Part shown: positions 52,081-60,200 of the stretch, one piece after another
How positions within the stretch are numbered: the stretch's first letter is position 1
Layout: every line of letters starts with the position of its first letter
Made by a program: the position numbers and the translations under genes
The notes under the pieces: model-generated
What the model saw: only the letters and a program-made list of their open reading frames with translations
The model's database searches: none
Told to the model about the DNA's origin: nothing
Assembly (NCBI GenBank): GCA_000828075.3
Contig: JXCB02000027.1
Location: 172,959 to 236,958, forward strand
DNA length: 64,000 nucleotides
Source: Tolypothrix campylonemoides VB511288
Lineage (GTDB): Bacteria; Cyanobacteriota; Cyanobacteriia; Cyanobacteriales; Nostocaceae
Reading direction: 5' to 3'

Positions 52081-53498
52081 TGTCTATTCAAGTTTCTCCC
52101 AGTCCGGTTCCTAACTCAAATCCAGTAGATTTGGCATCGACTGTGCTGGATAGGGATGCTTATCTCACTGAGTTGTTAAATCAGGTTGTAGAGACGAGAG
52201 GTGGCGAGCCAGCGCTGCAGGAGGGTCTCCCTCCGCAGGCGACTGGCGGTGCGTCTGTTTGGTTGCAGGAGTTACATGAACGCGCCGCGCTTTGGGTGCG
52301 TAAATCGGTTCTCCCTACCACCCGCGATGAAGAATGGCGCTTCACTGATTTATCCTCTTTGCGGAAAGTGCAATTTAATGTAGAACTTTCGGATGCAACG
52401 TCTCTACAAGCGGATACGCTACCAGAAGCTGTCAATAGTCGCTTGGTATTTGTTAACGGGGTTTATGCCCCTGAGTTGTCAGCTGTTGCAGGTTTGCCAG
52501 ATGGGGTTTTGGTAAGCAATTTGGCTGGCTTACCTGTATCTTACCATCAGCGCGTGCAGCAATATTTAGCTCAAACTGAGGGAGCGCATGAGGTGTTTAC
52601 CGCCCTCAACACTAGTGGAATCAAAGATGTAGCGGTGGTTTGGGTGGCGAAGAATGTGGTGGTGGAAACACCGATTCATTTGGTGTTTGTTGCTGCTGGT
52701 GAAACTCCCACGATTTCTCTACCGCGTTGTTTGGTGGTGGCGGAGACTGGTAGTAGTGTGACGTTGGTGGAAGAGTATACGAACCGCAGAGGCGCAGAGA
52801 GCGCAGAGAAGGTTTACTTTACGAATGCGGTGACGGAAATTTGGGTAGAGGAAAATGCTCAGGTAAGTCACACTCGGCTTGAGTTGGAAGGTGCAGAGGC
52901 TTTCCATATTGGGAAGACTGCTGTTTCTCAAGCTCGTTACAGTCGGTATACTTGTCATGCGGTAACTTTGGGTGGAAAGCTGTCACGTCACAATTTAGAG
53001 ATTTTGCAAACTGGTGAGCAAACGGAAACTACCCTCAATGCGTTGACGATGATTGGGGGAAACCAGTTGGCGGATACGCATAGTGCGATCGCCCTCAATT
53101 ATCCTTATGGTAGAAGTCAGCAATTGCACAAGTGTATTGTAGGCGATCGCGCTCATGCAGTGTTTAACGGCAAAGTTTTTGTACCTAAACCTGCACAGTT
53201 GACAGATGCAGCACAGTTGAACCGGAATTTGCTGTTATCGCCGAAAGCCAGAGTTGATACTAAACCCCAATTAGAAATTACCGCCGATAATGTAAAATGC
53301 GCCCACGGTGCTACGGTTAGCCAATTGGAAGATGATGAAATTTTCTACCTGCAAAGCCGGGGTATCGATGCGAATGATGCTCGCAACTTATTAATTAACG
53401 CCTTCGCCGCCGAAATCATCAACCAAATACCTGTACCCTCTTTGCGAGAAAAACTCACACAAACTGTCAACAGTTATCAGTCAATAATTAATGACTAA
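52080..53498 (+). CDS. sufD: Fe-S cluster assembly protein SufD with two repeat-derived insertions
   Basis: 472 residues, somewhat long for SufD. Conserved blocks: TTRDEEWRFTDLSSLRK, LVFVNGVYAPELS, NVVVETPIHLVFVA, LPRCLVVAETGSSVTLVEEY, HNLEILQTGEQTETTLNALT, KVFVPKPAQLTDAAQLNRNL and the His region EITADNVKCAHGATVSQLED. Two stretches interrupt the order: EPALQEGLPPQATGG (about residues 43-57), the translation of a GC-rich palindrome, and NRRGAESAEK (about 235-244), from the GCAGAGG repeat. Both keep frame. It is translationally coupled to sufC. Confidence 0.94.
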   Translation: MSIQVSPSPVPNSNPVDLASTVLDRDAYLTELLNQVVETRGGEPALQEGLPPQATGGASVWLQELHERAALWVRKSVLPTTRDEEWRFTDLSSLRKVQFNVELSDATSLQADTLPEAVNSRLVFVNGVYAPELSAVAGLPDGVLVSNLAGLPVSYHQRVQQYLAQTEGAHEVFTALNTSGIKDVAVVWVAKNVVVETPIHLVFVAAGETPTISLPRCLVVAETGSSVTLVEEYTNRRGAESAEKVYFTNAVTEIWVEENAQVSHTRLELEGAEAFHIGKTAVSQARYSRYTCHAVTLGGKLSRHNLEILQTGEQTETTLNALTMIGGNQLADTHSAIALNYPYGRSQQLHKCIVGDRAHAVFNGKVFVPKPAQLTDAAQLNRNLLLSPKARVDTKPQLEITADNVKCAHGATVSQLEDDEIFYLQSRGIDANDARNLLINAFAAEIINQIPVPSLREKLTQTVNSYQSIIND

Positions 53499-53534
53499 TA
53501 ACTCATGACTAATGACTCATGACTAATAACTAAA

Positions 53535-54797
53535 ATGACTTTTACCCAAGAAAAAACCCTTGCTGATAAAGTCCGTGCTGACTTCCCAATATTACACCAG
53601 GAAGTCAACGGCAAACCCTTAATTTACTTCGACAACGCCGCCACGTCGCAAAAACCTCTGCTCGTACTCAATACCCTGCGAGACTATTACGAGCAGTATA
53701 ACTCCAACGTGCATCGTGGCGTGCATATTCTCAGCGCCAAAGCCACCGACGCTTACGAAGCCTCAAGAGATAAAGTTGCTGCGTTTGTAAATGCTGCATC
53801 GCGCCAGGAAATTGTTTTCACCCGCAATGCGTCTGAAGCGATAAACTTGGTTGCTTATAGCTGGGGAATGAGCAATTTGCAACGAGGAGATGAGATCATC
53901 CTCTCGGTGATGGAACACCACAGTAATTTGGTACCCTGGCATTTTGTCGCCCAAAAGACGGGTGCTGTGCTGAAATTTGTGGAACTGGCTGCAGAAGAAA
54001 CTTTTGATTTAGAACAGTTCAAAAAGCTGATTTCCGATAAAACAAAATTGGTGTCGCTGGTACATGTCTCTAATACGTTGGGTTGTATTAACCCTGTGAA
54101 GGAGATTTGCGAAATTGCTCATAAATATGGTGCAAAAGTATTAATTGATGCTTGCCAAAGTGTCCCTCATATGCCAATCAACGTACAGCAAATTGACTGT
54201 GATTGGTTGGTGGCTTCTGGTCACAAAATGTGCGCTCCAACAGGGATTGGCTTTTTGTATGGTAAGTTAGAATTGCTGCGATCAATGCCTCCCTTTTTGG
54301 GCGGTGGTGAAATGATTGCGGATGTGTATTTAGACCATTCTACATACGCGGATTTACCACATAAATTTGAAGCGGGTACACCTTCAATTGGAGAAACAAT
54401 TGCTCTTGGTGCAGCGGTAGACTACCTTAGTGGCATTGGTATGGATAAAATCTATGCCTACGAATCAGAATTGACTGGCTATCTATTCGAGCAGCTAGAA
54501 CAAATTCCACAAATTCGCATCTACGGTCCTAAACCTAAAGTAGCAGGTTTGGGCAGGGCGGCTCTTGCTGCATTCACCGCCGGAGAAATTCACGCTAACG
54601 ACATATCTACATTATTAGACCAAGAAGGCATTGCAATCCGTTCCGGACATCACTGCACGCAACCATTACACCGCCATTTAGTGATCCCGGCAACTGCACG
54701 GGCAAGTCTATCTTTCTACAATACCCGTGAAGAAATTGATGTTTTTGTTAAAACGTTGAAGGAAACGTTAGATTTCTTCGGTGGGTTTTTAAGTTAA
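53535..54797 (+). CDS. sufS: Cysteine desulfurase SufS
   Basis: 420 residues. PLP enzyme releasing sulfur from cysteine to load SufBCD. Motifs: [67 protein letters not shown], the PLP-lysine motif [17 protein letters not shown], and the active-site cysteine loop [14 protein letters not shown]. It closes the sufBCDS cluster, 36 bp after sufD; the gap holds a short TAATGACTCATGAC repeat. Confidence 0.96.
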   Translation: MTFTQEKTLADKVRADFPILHQEVNGKPLIYFDNAATSQKPLLVLNTLRDYYEQYNSNVHRGVHILSAKATDAYEASRDKVAAFVNAASRQEIVFTRNASEAINLVAYSWGMSNLQRGDEIILSVMEHHSNLVPWHFVAQKTGAVLKFVELAAEETFDLEQFKKLISDKTKLVSLVHVSNTLGCINPVKEICEIAHKYGAKVLIDACQSVPHMPINVQQIDCDWLVASGHKMCAPTGIGFLYGKLELLRSMPPFLGGGEMIADVYLDHSTYADLPHKFEAGTPSIGETIALGAAVDYLSGIGMDKIYAYESELTGYLFEQLEQIPQIRIYGPKPKVAGLGRAALAAFTAGEIHANDISTLLDQEGIAIRSGHHCTQPLHRHLVIPATARASLSFYNTREEIDVFVKTLKETLDFFGGFLS

Positions 54798-55076
54798 GTT
54801 GATAATGGATAATAGAACTTTTGCAAAAGTCAAATTTTTTTAAAATAAACCACAGATGAACATAGATGGACACCGATATTTATCTGTGTCCATCTGTGGT
54901 TCAAAAATTCATAAATCGTATTTTTGCAAGAAGTCTAATGTTTGTTGCGTCCCTCAGACTAGAAGTCTGGGAGCAAAGCAGGCACACATACAAAGCCTGC
55001 CTACACAGGTTATTATATAAGTCCGCGTAGGCGGACTTCCCTTCGGGAAGCCGCTTCGCGTCATGTTTGTATAGCT
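54798..55076. repeat. Repeat cluster downstream of sufS
   Basis: Contains an inverted pair of the CACAGATG family (AACCACAGATG at 54848, CATCTGTGGTT at about 54892) nested inside CTTTTGCAAAAGTC / TTTTTGCAAGAAGTC. Next come an AGACTAGAAGTCTGGGAGC / AGCAGGC motif, the perfect dyad AAGTCCGCGTAGGCGGACTT (55020-55039) and TTCGGGAAGCCGCTTCGCG. No gene. The first hairpin may terminate the suf transcript. Confidence 0.7.
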
Positions 55077-55109
55077 GTGATTACGAACATCGCCAGGTAT
55101 TTTTCAAGC

Positions 55110-55745
55110 ATGATTACTACCTCAACCCCTGCTGAACAAAGAACAGTGCTGCATAATATTAGCTGGGAAACTTTTGAAGCCTTGCTAACAGAAACAGGTG
55201 AGGATAGAGGTTCTCGGTTTGCTTATGAGTGTGGCACTTTAGAAATTATGACGCCACTTTTTGAACATGAAAACCCTAAAATTCAATTCGACCGTTTTAT
55301 CTTTGCTTTAGTTGAAGAACTAGAAATTGAAATCAAAAGTGCAGGTTCTACAACATTGAAGCGGCGATTAGCAAAGCGAGGAATAGAACCAGACAACTGT
55401 TACTACATCCAAAGCGAAGCTATTGTTAGAGGTAGGCAAACACTTGATTTAGAAACTGATCCACCGCCAGATTTAGCAATTGGAATTGATATTACCAGCA
55501 GTTCAGTTAACAAATTTGGGATTTACTCTGCACTAGGCGTACCTGAATTGTGGCGTTACAACGGACGAGATTTGAAATTTTATCAGTTGGTAGAAGGGCA
55601 ATATGTTGAGCGCGAATTGAGCGTTGCCTTTCCTATAGTATCGGTAAATGAAATAAGCAGATTCATTGAGCAGAGTAAAACCGTGGGGGAAATTCCTTTG
55701 CTAAAATCATTTCGCGCTTGGGTGAGGAGGAAAAAAGAATCTTGA
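55110..55745 (+). CDS. Uma2 family (DUF820) endonuclease-fold protein
   Basis: 211 residues from ATG 55110 (MITTSTPAEQRTVLHNISW); the frame also allows GTG 55077. Blocks: SWETFEALLTETGEDRGSRF, YECGTLEIMTPLFEHE, PDNCYYIQSEAIVRG, PPPDLAIGIDITSSSVNKFG and YSALGVPELWRYNGRDLKFY. This is the second Uma2 subgroup, with the PD-(D/E)xK core (Asp of PDLAI, Asp of GIDI). Function unknown. It lacks the coiled-coil tail that some members have; a stranded tail of that type lies at 56647. Confidence 0.85.
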   Translation: MITTSTPAEQRTVLHNISWETFEALLTETGEDRGSRFAYECGTLEIMTPLFEHENPKIQFDRFIFALVEELEIEIKSAGSTTLKRRLAKRGIEPDNCYYIQSEAIVRGRQTLDLETDPPPDLAIGIDITSSSVNKFGIYSALGVPELWRYNGRDLKFYQLVEGQYVERELSVAFPIVSVNEISRFIEQSKTVGEIPLLKSFRAWVRRKKES

Positions 55746-55800
55746 GTCTGCATTAATATAAGCAAGGAACCCAAATCAAGGATATAGGTCAAAAAATTAA

Positions 55801-56217
55801 ACAAAAGACCAAACGATTAGTATTTTTAATGAACTAGCTGAATATAGACAGCGCCTTGGTTGACCCCCGGCTGCTAGTGAAACAGACAAATCAACCATAG
55901 CCAACTTAAAAATAGGTGGTCAAAGTTTCTTCGGCATAAATTCTAGTAGTAATCCAAATCCTCGACTGATAACACTTAGTGTCAATCCCATCACTAAAAC
56001 CCACGCTGAGGCTGATGCTTTTCAACAAGCAGCAAATGCTGGTATTAGAGGTGGTAAGGCTCGTTTGATGGTTGACCGCGAACTTTGCGATGCTTGCGGT
56101 TTAAGAGGCGGGGTGAATTCTATGGCTTGGCAGTTAGGTATAGAAGAATTAGAAATCATTACTCCTAGTGGAAGTAGAACAATAATAGTAAAACCACCAA
56201 AAAGAAGGAGGCAATAA
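55801..56217 (+). pseudogene. Orphan polymorphic-toxin C-terminal domain, deaminase superfamily (broken)
   Basis: Open from 55801 except for one TGA at 55861; there is no start codon and no upstream secretion or repeat domains. The translation reads IFNELAEYRQRLG, stop, PPAASETDKSTIANLKIGGQ, SFFGINSSSNPNPRLITLSV, THAEADAFQQAANAGIRGG, VDRELCDACGLRGGVNSMAW and GIEELEIITPSGSRTI. HAE and CxxC (LCDAC) are the zinc and catalytic motifs of the cytidine-deaminase fold used by bacterial toxin tips that edit nucleic acid. The stop overlaps the next ATG by one base (TAATG), and that gene is an immunity protein. It is either a dead remnant or a silent cassette tip. Confidence 0.75.
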
Positions 56218-56633
56218 TGTTTGTATCAGACTTATCTGTTGAAAAATGGAATGGCAACAGAAATGAAGGTGACTTAATTGAAAACCCAAATTGGAGCCAA
56301 ATCGAAACAGCTATGCGCCAGTTAGATGGCAAAAGCAAAACTTTAGTAACATTGGGAGCAGATGATGAAACTTACATGAGTATTGGGGGCGGTAATTTGG
56401 GGAAATACGTTGTTACCGCAACCTTCGATAACCTCAACTTTCATATTTTAGTTGATTTATCAAAACCCGATGAAACAGAAAAGCTGGTTGTGGGCGGACA
56501 AGAAGGAATTTATCCGGCAAAAATGTGTGTTGATTTGCTGCGCTGTCTGCTAGCTGCTAGAACATTTACAGAATCAGGCGAGCTTGATCCCTTACTTTCT
56601 TGGGAAGAAGATAAGTCATTAGTAGTGGCGTGA
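56217..56633 (+). CDS. Imm1 family immunity protein
   Basis: 138 residues. NPNWSQIETAMRQLDGKSKT, VTLGADDETYMSIGGGNLGK YVVTATFDN, VVGGQEGIYPAKMCVD and LLRCLLAARTFTESGELDPL match the Imm1 family, which neutralises deaminase-type toxin domains. It is soluble, with alternating strands and helices. The ribosome site AAGGAGG lies inside the end of the deaminase frame and the start overlaps that frame's stop. The immunity gene is intact while the toxin carries a stop, as often seen in orphan immunity modules that protect against sister cells. Confidence 0.8.
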   Translation: MFVSDLSVEKWNGNRNEGDLIENPNWSQIETAMRQLDGKSKTLVTLGADDETYMSIGGGNLGKYVVTATFDNLNFHILVDLSKPDETEKLVVGGQEGIYPAKMCVDLLRCLLAARTFTESGELDPLLSWEEDKSLVVA

Positions 56634-56646
56634 TAAGAGCGATATC

Positions 56647-56721
56647 TCAAGTCAAAGAATCTGGTACTTCTAGTCTTCGCAACTCTTGAGCCAACCTTTG
56701 GGCACGTTGTTCCGCAGGCTC
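56647..56721 (-). pseudogene. Coiled-coil tail of a lost Uma2 gene
   Basis: The minus strand reads EPAEQRAQRLAQELRRLEVP, then DSLT and a stop. This is the arginine/glutamine-rich helical tail (AERLAQRLRELGI type) that ends many cyanobacterial Uma2 proteins. A TAG closes the frame upstream, so only about 24 codons survive. The call rests on pattern memory and is tentative. The rest of the 56634-57121 gap shows no gene, only a GATCGCGCGATCG dyad near 56746. Confidence 0.45.
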
Positions 56722-57121
56722 CTAGACTCAAAAATCCATCTGGTACGATCGCGCGATCGTCAAAATCATACTAAATCCCCATGTCAACGCCAAAAAACCA
56801 ATCCATGCGGCTTGCCCATACCCAAGCTAGGATTGCTTTGAGCAAACTGGGGATCAAATCTTGCAATTGATTATCTACAGGAATATCGTCAGAACTGAGA
56901 AAATCCTCCGCACAGGGCAAGCAGTGCAATGAGTTGTACTTTAAGATAGTGAAGTTGCTTGCAGACTCTTACACTGATGATATCCAGTCGAGATCCATTG
57001 TCTTTGTATTAAGAAATCTATACTCTGACAGCGTTTTCTTGCGAAAATTCCCACTAGGTGAACCTCTATAGGAGAATCTGTGAAGCTTGCGCTCTAAATT
57101 TGGTTAGTTAAGGGAGAACAG

Positions 57122-58702
57122 ATGACTCTCAAGCGGTTGGGTTTAATCATACTGACGTTGGTTGCGATATTATTTGCTGGCTCGTCTTTGTTAAGCAGTT
57201 GGCAGGAACCTCAGTTCCAGAGTCGTTTGGAACTTTATCAAACAAATATTGTGCTGCAAGCTGCTTCTTGGGAACCGTTAGATGACAAGAACGCGAATTT
57301 TAAGCCATTGCAGGATGCACTACTGGGCGTCAAACCTCTTGAAAGCGCGACAGAACAGTATCAAGAGGCACGCAAATCCGCTCAAACTAATTTGGAAAAA
57401 GCCAAACAGCAACTGGCGCAGATCCAATCTCAACCCGCGACGACTCCTACAACTCCTAAACCGCAACCAGAATTGCCTCCTGCTACCAACGCCTCTCGTG
57501 AGGTACAGCAACAACAATTGCACCAGTCTCTTAAACAACTACAAAAATTGATTGCTGAATTAGACTTGCGGTTGGGAATTTTACAAGCGCAGCAAGGAAA
57601 AATAGAGACGGCACAGAAAATTTGGAGTCAATTACAGCAACGTTCAGACATTAATCCTGAATATAATAAAACTGCTGCTGTGTTGGCAGGGCTCAGGAGC
57701 GAACCCCCGCGTATTTTGCCTTCTTCCGAACAACTGATTCAAAAGAATTTAGATGGTTGGTTTCGCTATATTGCTCTGAGTCAGTTATACCAACTTCAGC
57801 AGCGTCAGGATGCTTTGGCAGATCTGGAAGCAGTTCAACAAGAAGCTGCTGAACAAGCATTGTTGAAATTAGCAATTATTGGTACAGTTCCAGCACTGAC
57901 GGCGTTTTTCGGTTTAGGGCTGCTGATTTTTTTGGTTGGACAGCGCCTTATCCAAGGGAAAACAGCTTTATTGGCTCAAAATTCCGATGTGGGTTGGTCA
58001 ACACCTTGGGACGGGGAAACGATTTTACAAGTTTTTGTCGTGGGCTTTTTCTTGATGGGACAACTGCTTGTACCCATAGTCATATCTCTCCTCCCTATCC
58101 CACGTCCCGTCTCTAATGTCAGAATTCAAGCATTATACGTCTTGGTAAGTTACCTGTTGGTAGCATTTGGTGCTTTATCAGTGCTGTATTTATCTATCAA
58201 ACGCTTTTTCCCTTTACCAGATGACTGGTTTCGTTTCCGGTTAGGAGGTAAGTGGTTTTTGTGGGGGCTGGGTGGCTATTGCGTGGCTTTGCCCATAGTG
58301 GTAGTTGTGTCTTTGATTAATCAACAACTCTGGCGAGGACAAGGCGGTAGTAATCCCTTGTTGCAACTGGCGTTAGAAAGTCAAGATACTGTGGCGCTTG
58401 GCATATTCTTCTCTACAGCTGCGATCGCCGCCCCAATTTTTGAAGAACTTTTGTTTCGCGGCTTTTTATTACCCTCCCTGACTCGTTATCTACCTGTGTG
58501 GGGATCAATTCTTGCCAGTGCTTTTCTGTTTGCAGCTGCTCACCTAAGCTTATCCGAAATTTTACCGCTGTTCGCCCTAGGTATTGTCTTGGGGATCGTT
58601 TACACGCGATCGCGCAATCTCCTTGCTCCTATGCTTCTCCACAGCCTTTGGAACAGCGGCACTCTGCTAAGCCTTTTTGTCTTAGGCAGTACTAGTAAAT
58701 AA
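57122..58702 (+). CDS. CPBP family intramembrane glutamic protease with N-terminal coiled coil
   Basis: 526 residues. An N-terminal membrane anchor (LGLIILTLVAILFAGSSLL) is followed by a long Gln/Lys-rich helical region (about 70-235) that should form a coiled coil in the soluble space. The C-terminal half is multi-pass membrane, with the CPBP/ABI motifs EELLFRGFLLP (about 440), FAAAHLSLSEI (about 470) and LLHSLWNSG (about 505). CPBP proteins are CAAX-prenyl-protease-like intramembrane peptidases; the substrate in cyanobacteria is unknown. The ATG follows AGGGAGAACAG. Monocistronic. Confidence 0.88.
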   Translation: MTLKRLGLIILTLVAILFAGSSLLSSWQEPQFQSRLELYQTNIVLQAASWEPLDDKNANFKPLQDALLGVKPLESATEQYQEARKSAQTNLEKAKQQLAQIQSQPATTPTTPKPQPELPPATNASREVQQQQLHQSLKQLQKLIAELDLRLGILQAQQGKIETAQKIWSQLQQRSDINPEYNKTAAVLAGLRSEPPRILPSSEQLIQKNLDGWFRYIALSQLYQLQQRQDALADLEAVQQEAAEQALLKLAIIGTVPALTAFFGLGLLIFLVGQRLIQGKTALLAQNSDVGWSTPWDGETILQVFVVGFFLMGQLLVPIVISLLPIPRPVSNVRIQALYVLVSYLLVAFGALSVLYLSIKRFFPLPDDWFRFRLGGKWFLWGLGGYCVALPIVVVVSLINQQLWRGQGGSNPLLQLALESQDTVALGIFFSTAAIAAPIFEELLFRGFLLPSLTRYLPVWGSILASAFLFAAAHLSLSEILPLFALGIVLGIVYTRSRNLLAPMLLHSLWNSGTLLSLFVLGSTSK

Positions 58703-59414
58703 TACTTTTTGCTTGCCGTTGAAAATACCCAAAATCTTTAAAAAGAATTTACAAAATTTTACCAATTTATTATTGGTATTTAGTGCACACCAATGCTACC
58801 TTAAATGCACAAATATTATTACGGATAACACTTACAAAAAATTGCCATAAGTCTAAAAGCCCAAACCCTACATGGGCGGAATCAAAAACGAAATGGGAAC
58901 TCCGCTTTTCATGAATCGTCTAGAGATGTGTAAACTCGACTACACGTAAGCAAGCGCGTATGTAGGGTTGTTAAGCGCTTGGAGACTAATGCTTATGTCA
59001 GGACAAATAAAAAAAATCCGGAAATAGCACTAGTTAACTTGTATTAACTTCTGGGGCATAGTTGTATTTCACATTAATTGCAAAATCCTGTCAATAAAAG
59101 CATTTTTGGGCAAGAAATCGTACAAAAGTGCTGTACTGGGATTTCTCGTTAAAGTCTCGTTAAAGTAAAGAAAGAAGAGTGATTGAGGAGTGTAGTCTCC
59201 AGTGCTCGCTCGCTCCCCTGAAAGCCTCGCTCCTCCGAAGCTAGCGCGTTCCCTAAAAACTAGTGGTACGCTGCTTTTGCATATCTGTTTTACCTGTCTT
59301 CATACTTATTTATGAGAAAAAATATTAATACTCAGTAATTTAACAGAATTATTTTATAGCAGTATAGGATTTCAATTTTATACGTCATTTATAAAGTGAA
59401 GGAGCTTGACGCAT
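58703..59414. other. 710-bp gene-free region
   Basis: No gene recognised. Loosely inverted GTAGGG/CCCTAC words occur near 58867 and 58960. A GC-rich stretch near 59205-59255 resembles the GCTCGCTCC/AGCGCG dispersed repeats. The last 70 bases are AT-rich and lead to the TM2 gene's ribosome site (GAAGGAG). Confidence 0.4.
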
Positions 59415-59690
59415 ATGGCAAATCTCACCCCCAGCCACGCCGCCAAACAACTTTTAGCCGGATACTGCGGCATTATTTTTGGAGGTTTTGGTATCCATAA
59501 ATTTATTCTTGGCTATGCAGCAGAAGGATTTATCATGCTAGTGATTTCCTTAGTAGGAGGTTATTTCACCTACGGATTTACATTCTTGATTATGCAGCTT
59601 GTAGGTTTAATTGAAGGGATGATTTATTTGAACAAATCCCACGACGATTTTGTTAATAGCTACTTCGTGAAAAAGCAGGGCTGGTTTTAG
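59415..59690 (+). CDS. TM2 domain-containing membrane protein
   Basis: 91 residues from ATG 59415, preceded by GGAG at 10-base spacing (the frame allows a TTG at 59406). It has the TM2 pattern: KQLLAGYCGIIFGGFGIHKF, ILGYAAEGFIMLVISLVGGY, then FTFLIMQLVGLIEGMIYL. The G-x3-FG-xHxFxLG turn between the helices is the family hallmark. TM2 proteins are small two-helix membrane proteins of unknown biochemical role. It stands alone. Confidence 0.88.
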   Translation: MANLTPSHAAKQLLAGYCGIIFGGFGIHKFILGYAAEGFIMLVISLVGGYFTYGFTFLIMQLVGLIEGMIYLNKSHDDFVNSYFVKKQGWF

Positions 59691-60053
59691 AAATTCGTTT
59701 TTCAATATTGAATTTCTCTTTTAGAGTATCTATCTGAGATCTATGAACTCATAATTTTACAGTAGTAGGAGGGGCACTGCTCATCCTACAAATACCGATT
59801 GACAGCTTTGAGCTACCATTGCTTATACCTTTAAGATTTGTCAGCACTAAGCAGAGAAGTTTATCTCTCTTTTATTCACCTTCCTGTGGATGAGAAGAAG
59901 TCAGCTATACAGAATTCAGAATTCAGAATAAACCCAAAGGATGTTGACGGGGGTTTCAAATACGATACTCCGCCTTTCTACTCCTCCATGCTTGGAAGTA
60001 CTTGCTCTAAACCTCGACTCATCCGCCACTCGTACACTCGTCATTCTGACTCC

Positions 60054-60081
60054 TGAGTTCTGAGTTCTGAGTTCTGAGTTC
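60054..60081. repeat. Heptamer tract (TGAGTTC)4
   Basis: Four exact 7-base copies just outside the right end of the TnpB element. The opposite-orientation heptamer (CAGAATT)n appears near 59910-59928. These are typical cyanobacterial short tandem repeats. The 59691-60084 gap otherwise shows no gene. Confidence 0.85.
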
Positions 60082-60084
60082 TTT

Positions 60085-60200
60085 TTAGTGAACTACCCAA
60101 CACCAACCCTATCGGGTACGGTGTGGGCTTCCCAATTCATTGGGGACTGCCTCAACCTTCGTAGATTTTTTACGTCCAGAAGACTTTGGTCTTACATCCC
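60085..60200 (-). ncRNA. Putative TnpB guide RNA (reRNA/omega-RNA) region
   Basis: In TnpB elements the guide RNA overlaps the 3' end of tnpB and runs through the element's right end into flanking DNA, which supplies the guide. Here the tnpB 3' end and following 25 bases can form the CACACC/GGTGTTGGG stem with an inner ACCC/GGGT pair. Placement follows known element architecture; there is no RNA evidence. Confidence 0.35.

Noticed and set aside
59838-60056. 72-codon frame upstream of the TnpB element
   Set aside because: It contains the AGAATTC heptamer tract and lacks a start signal or homology; treated as non-coding.
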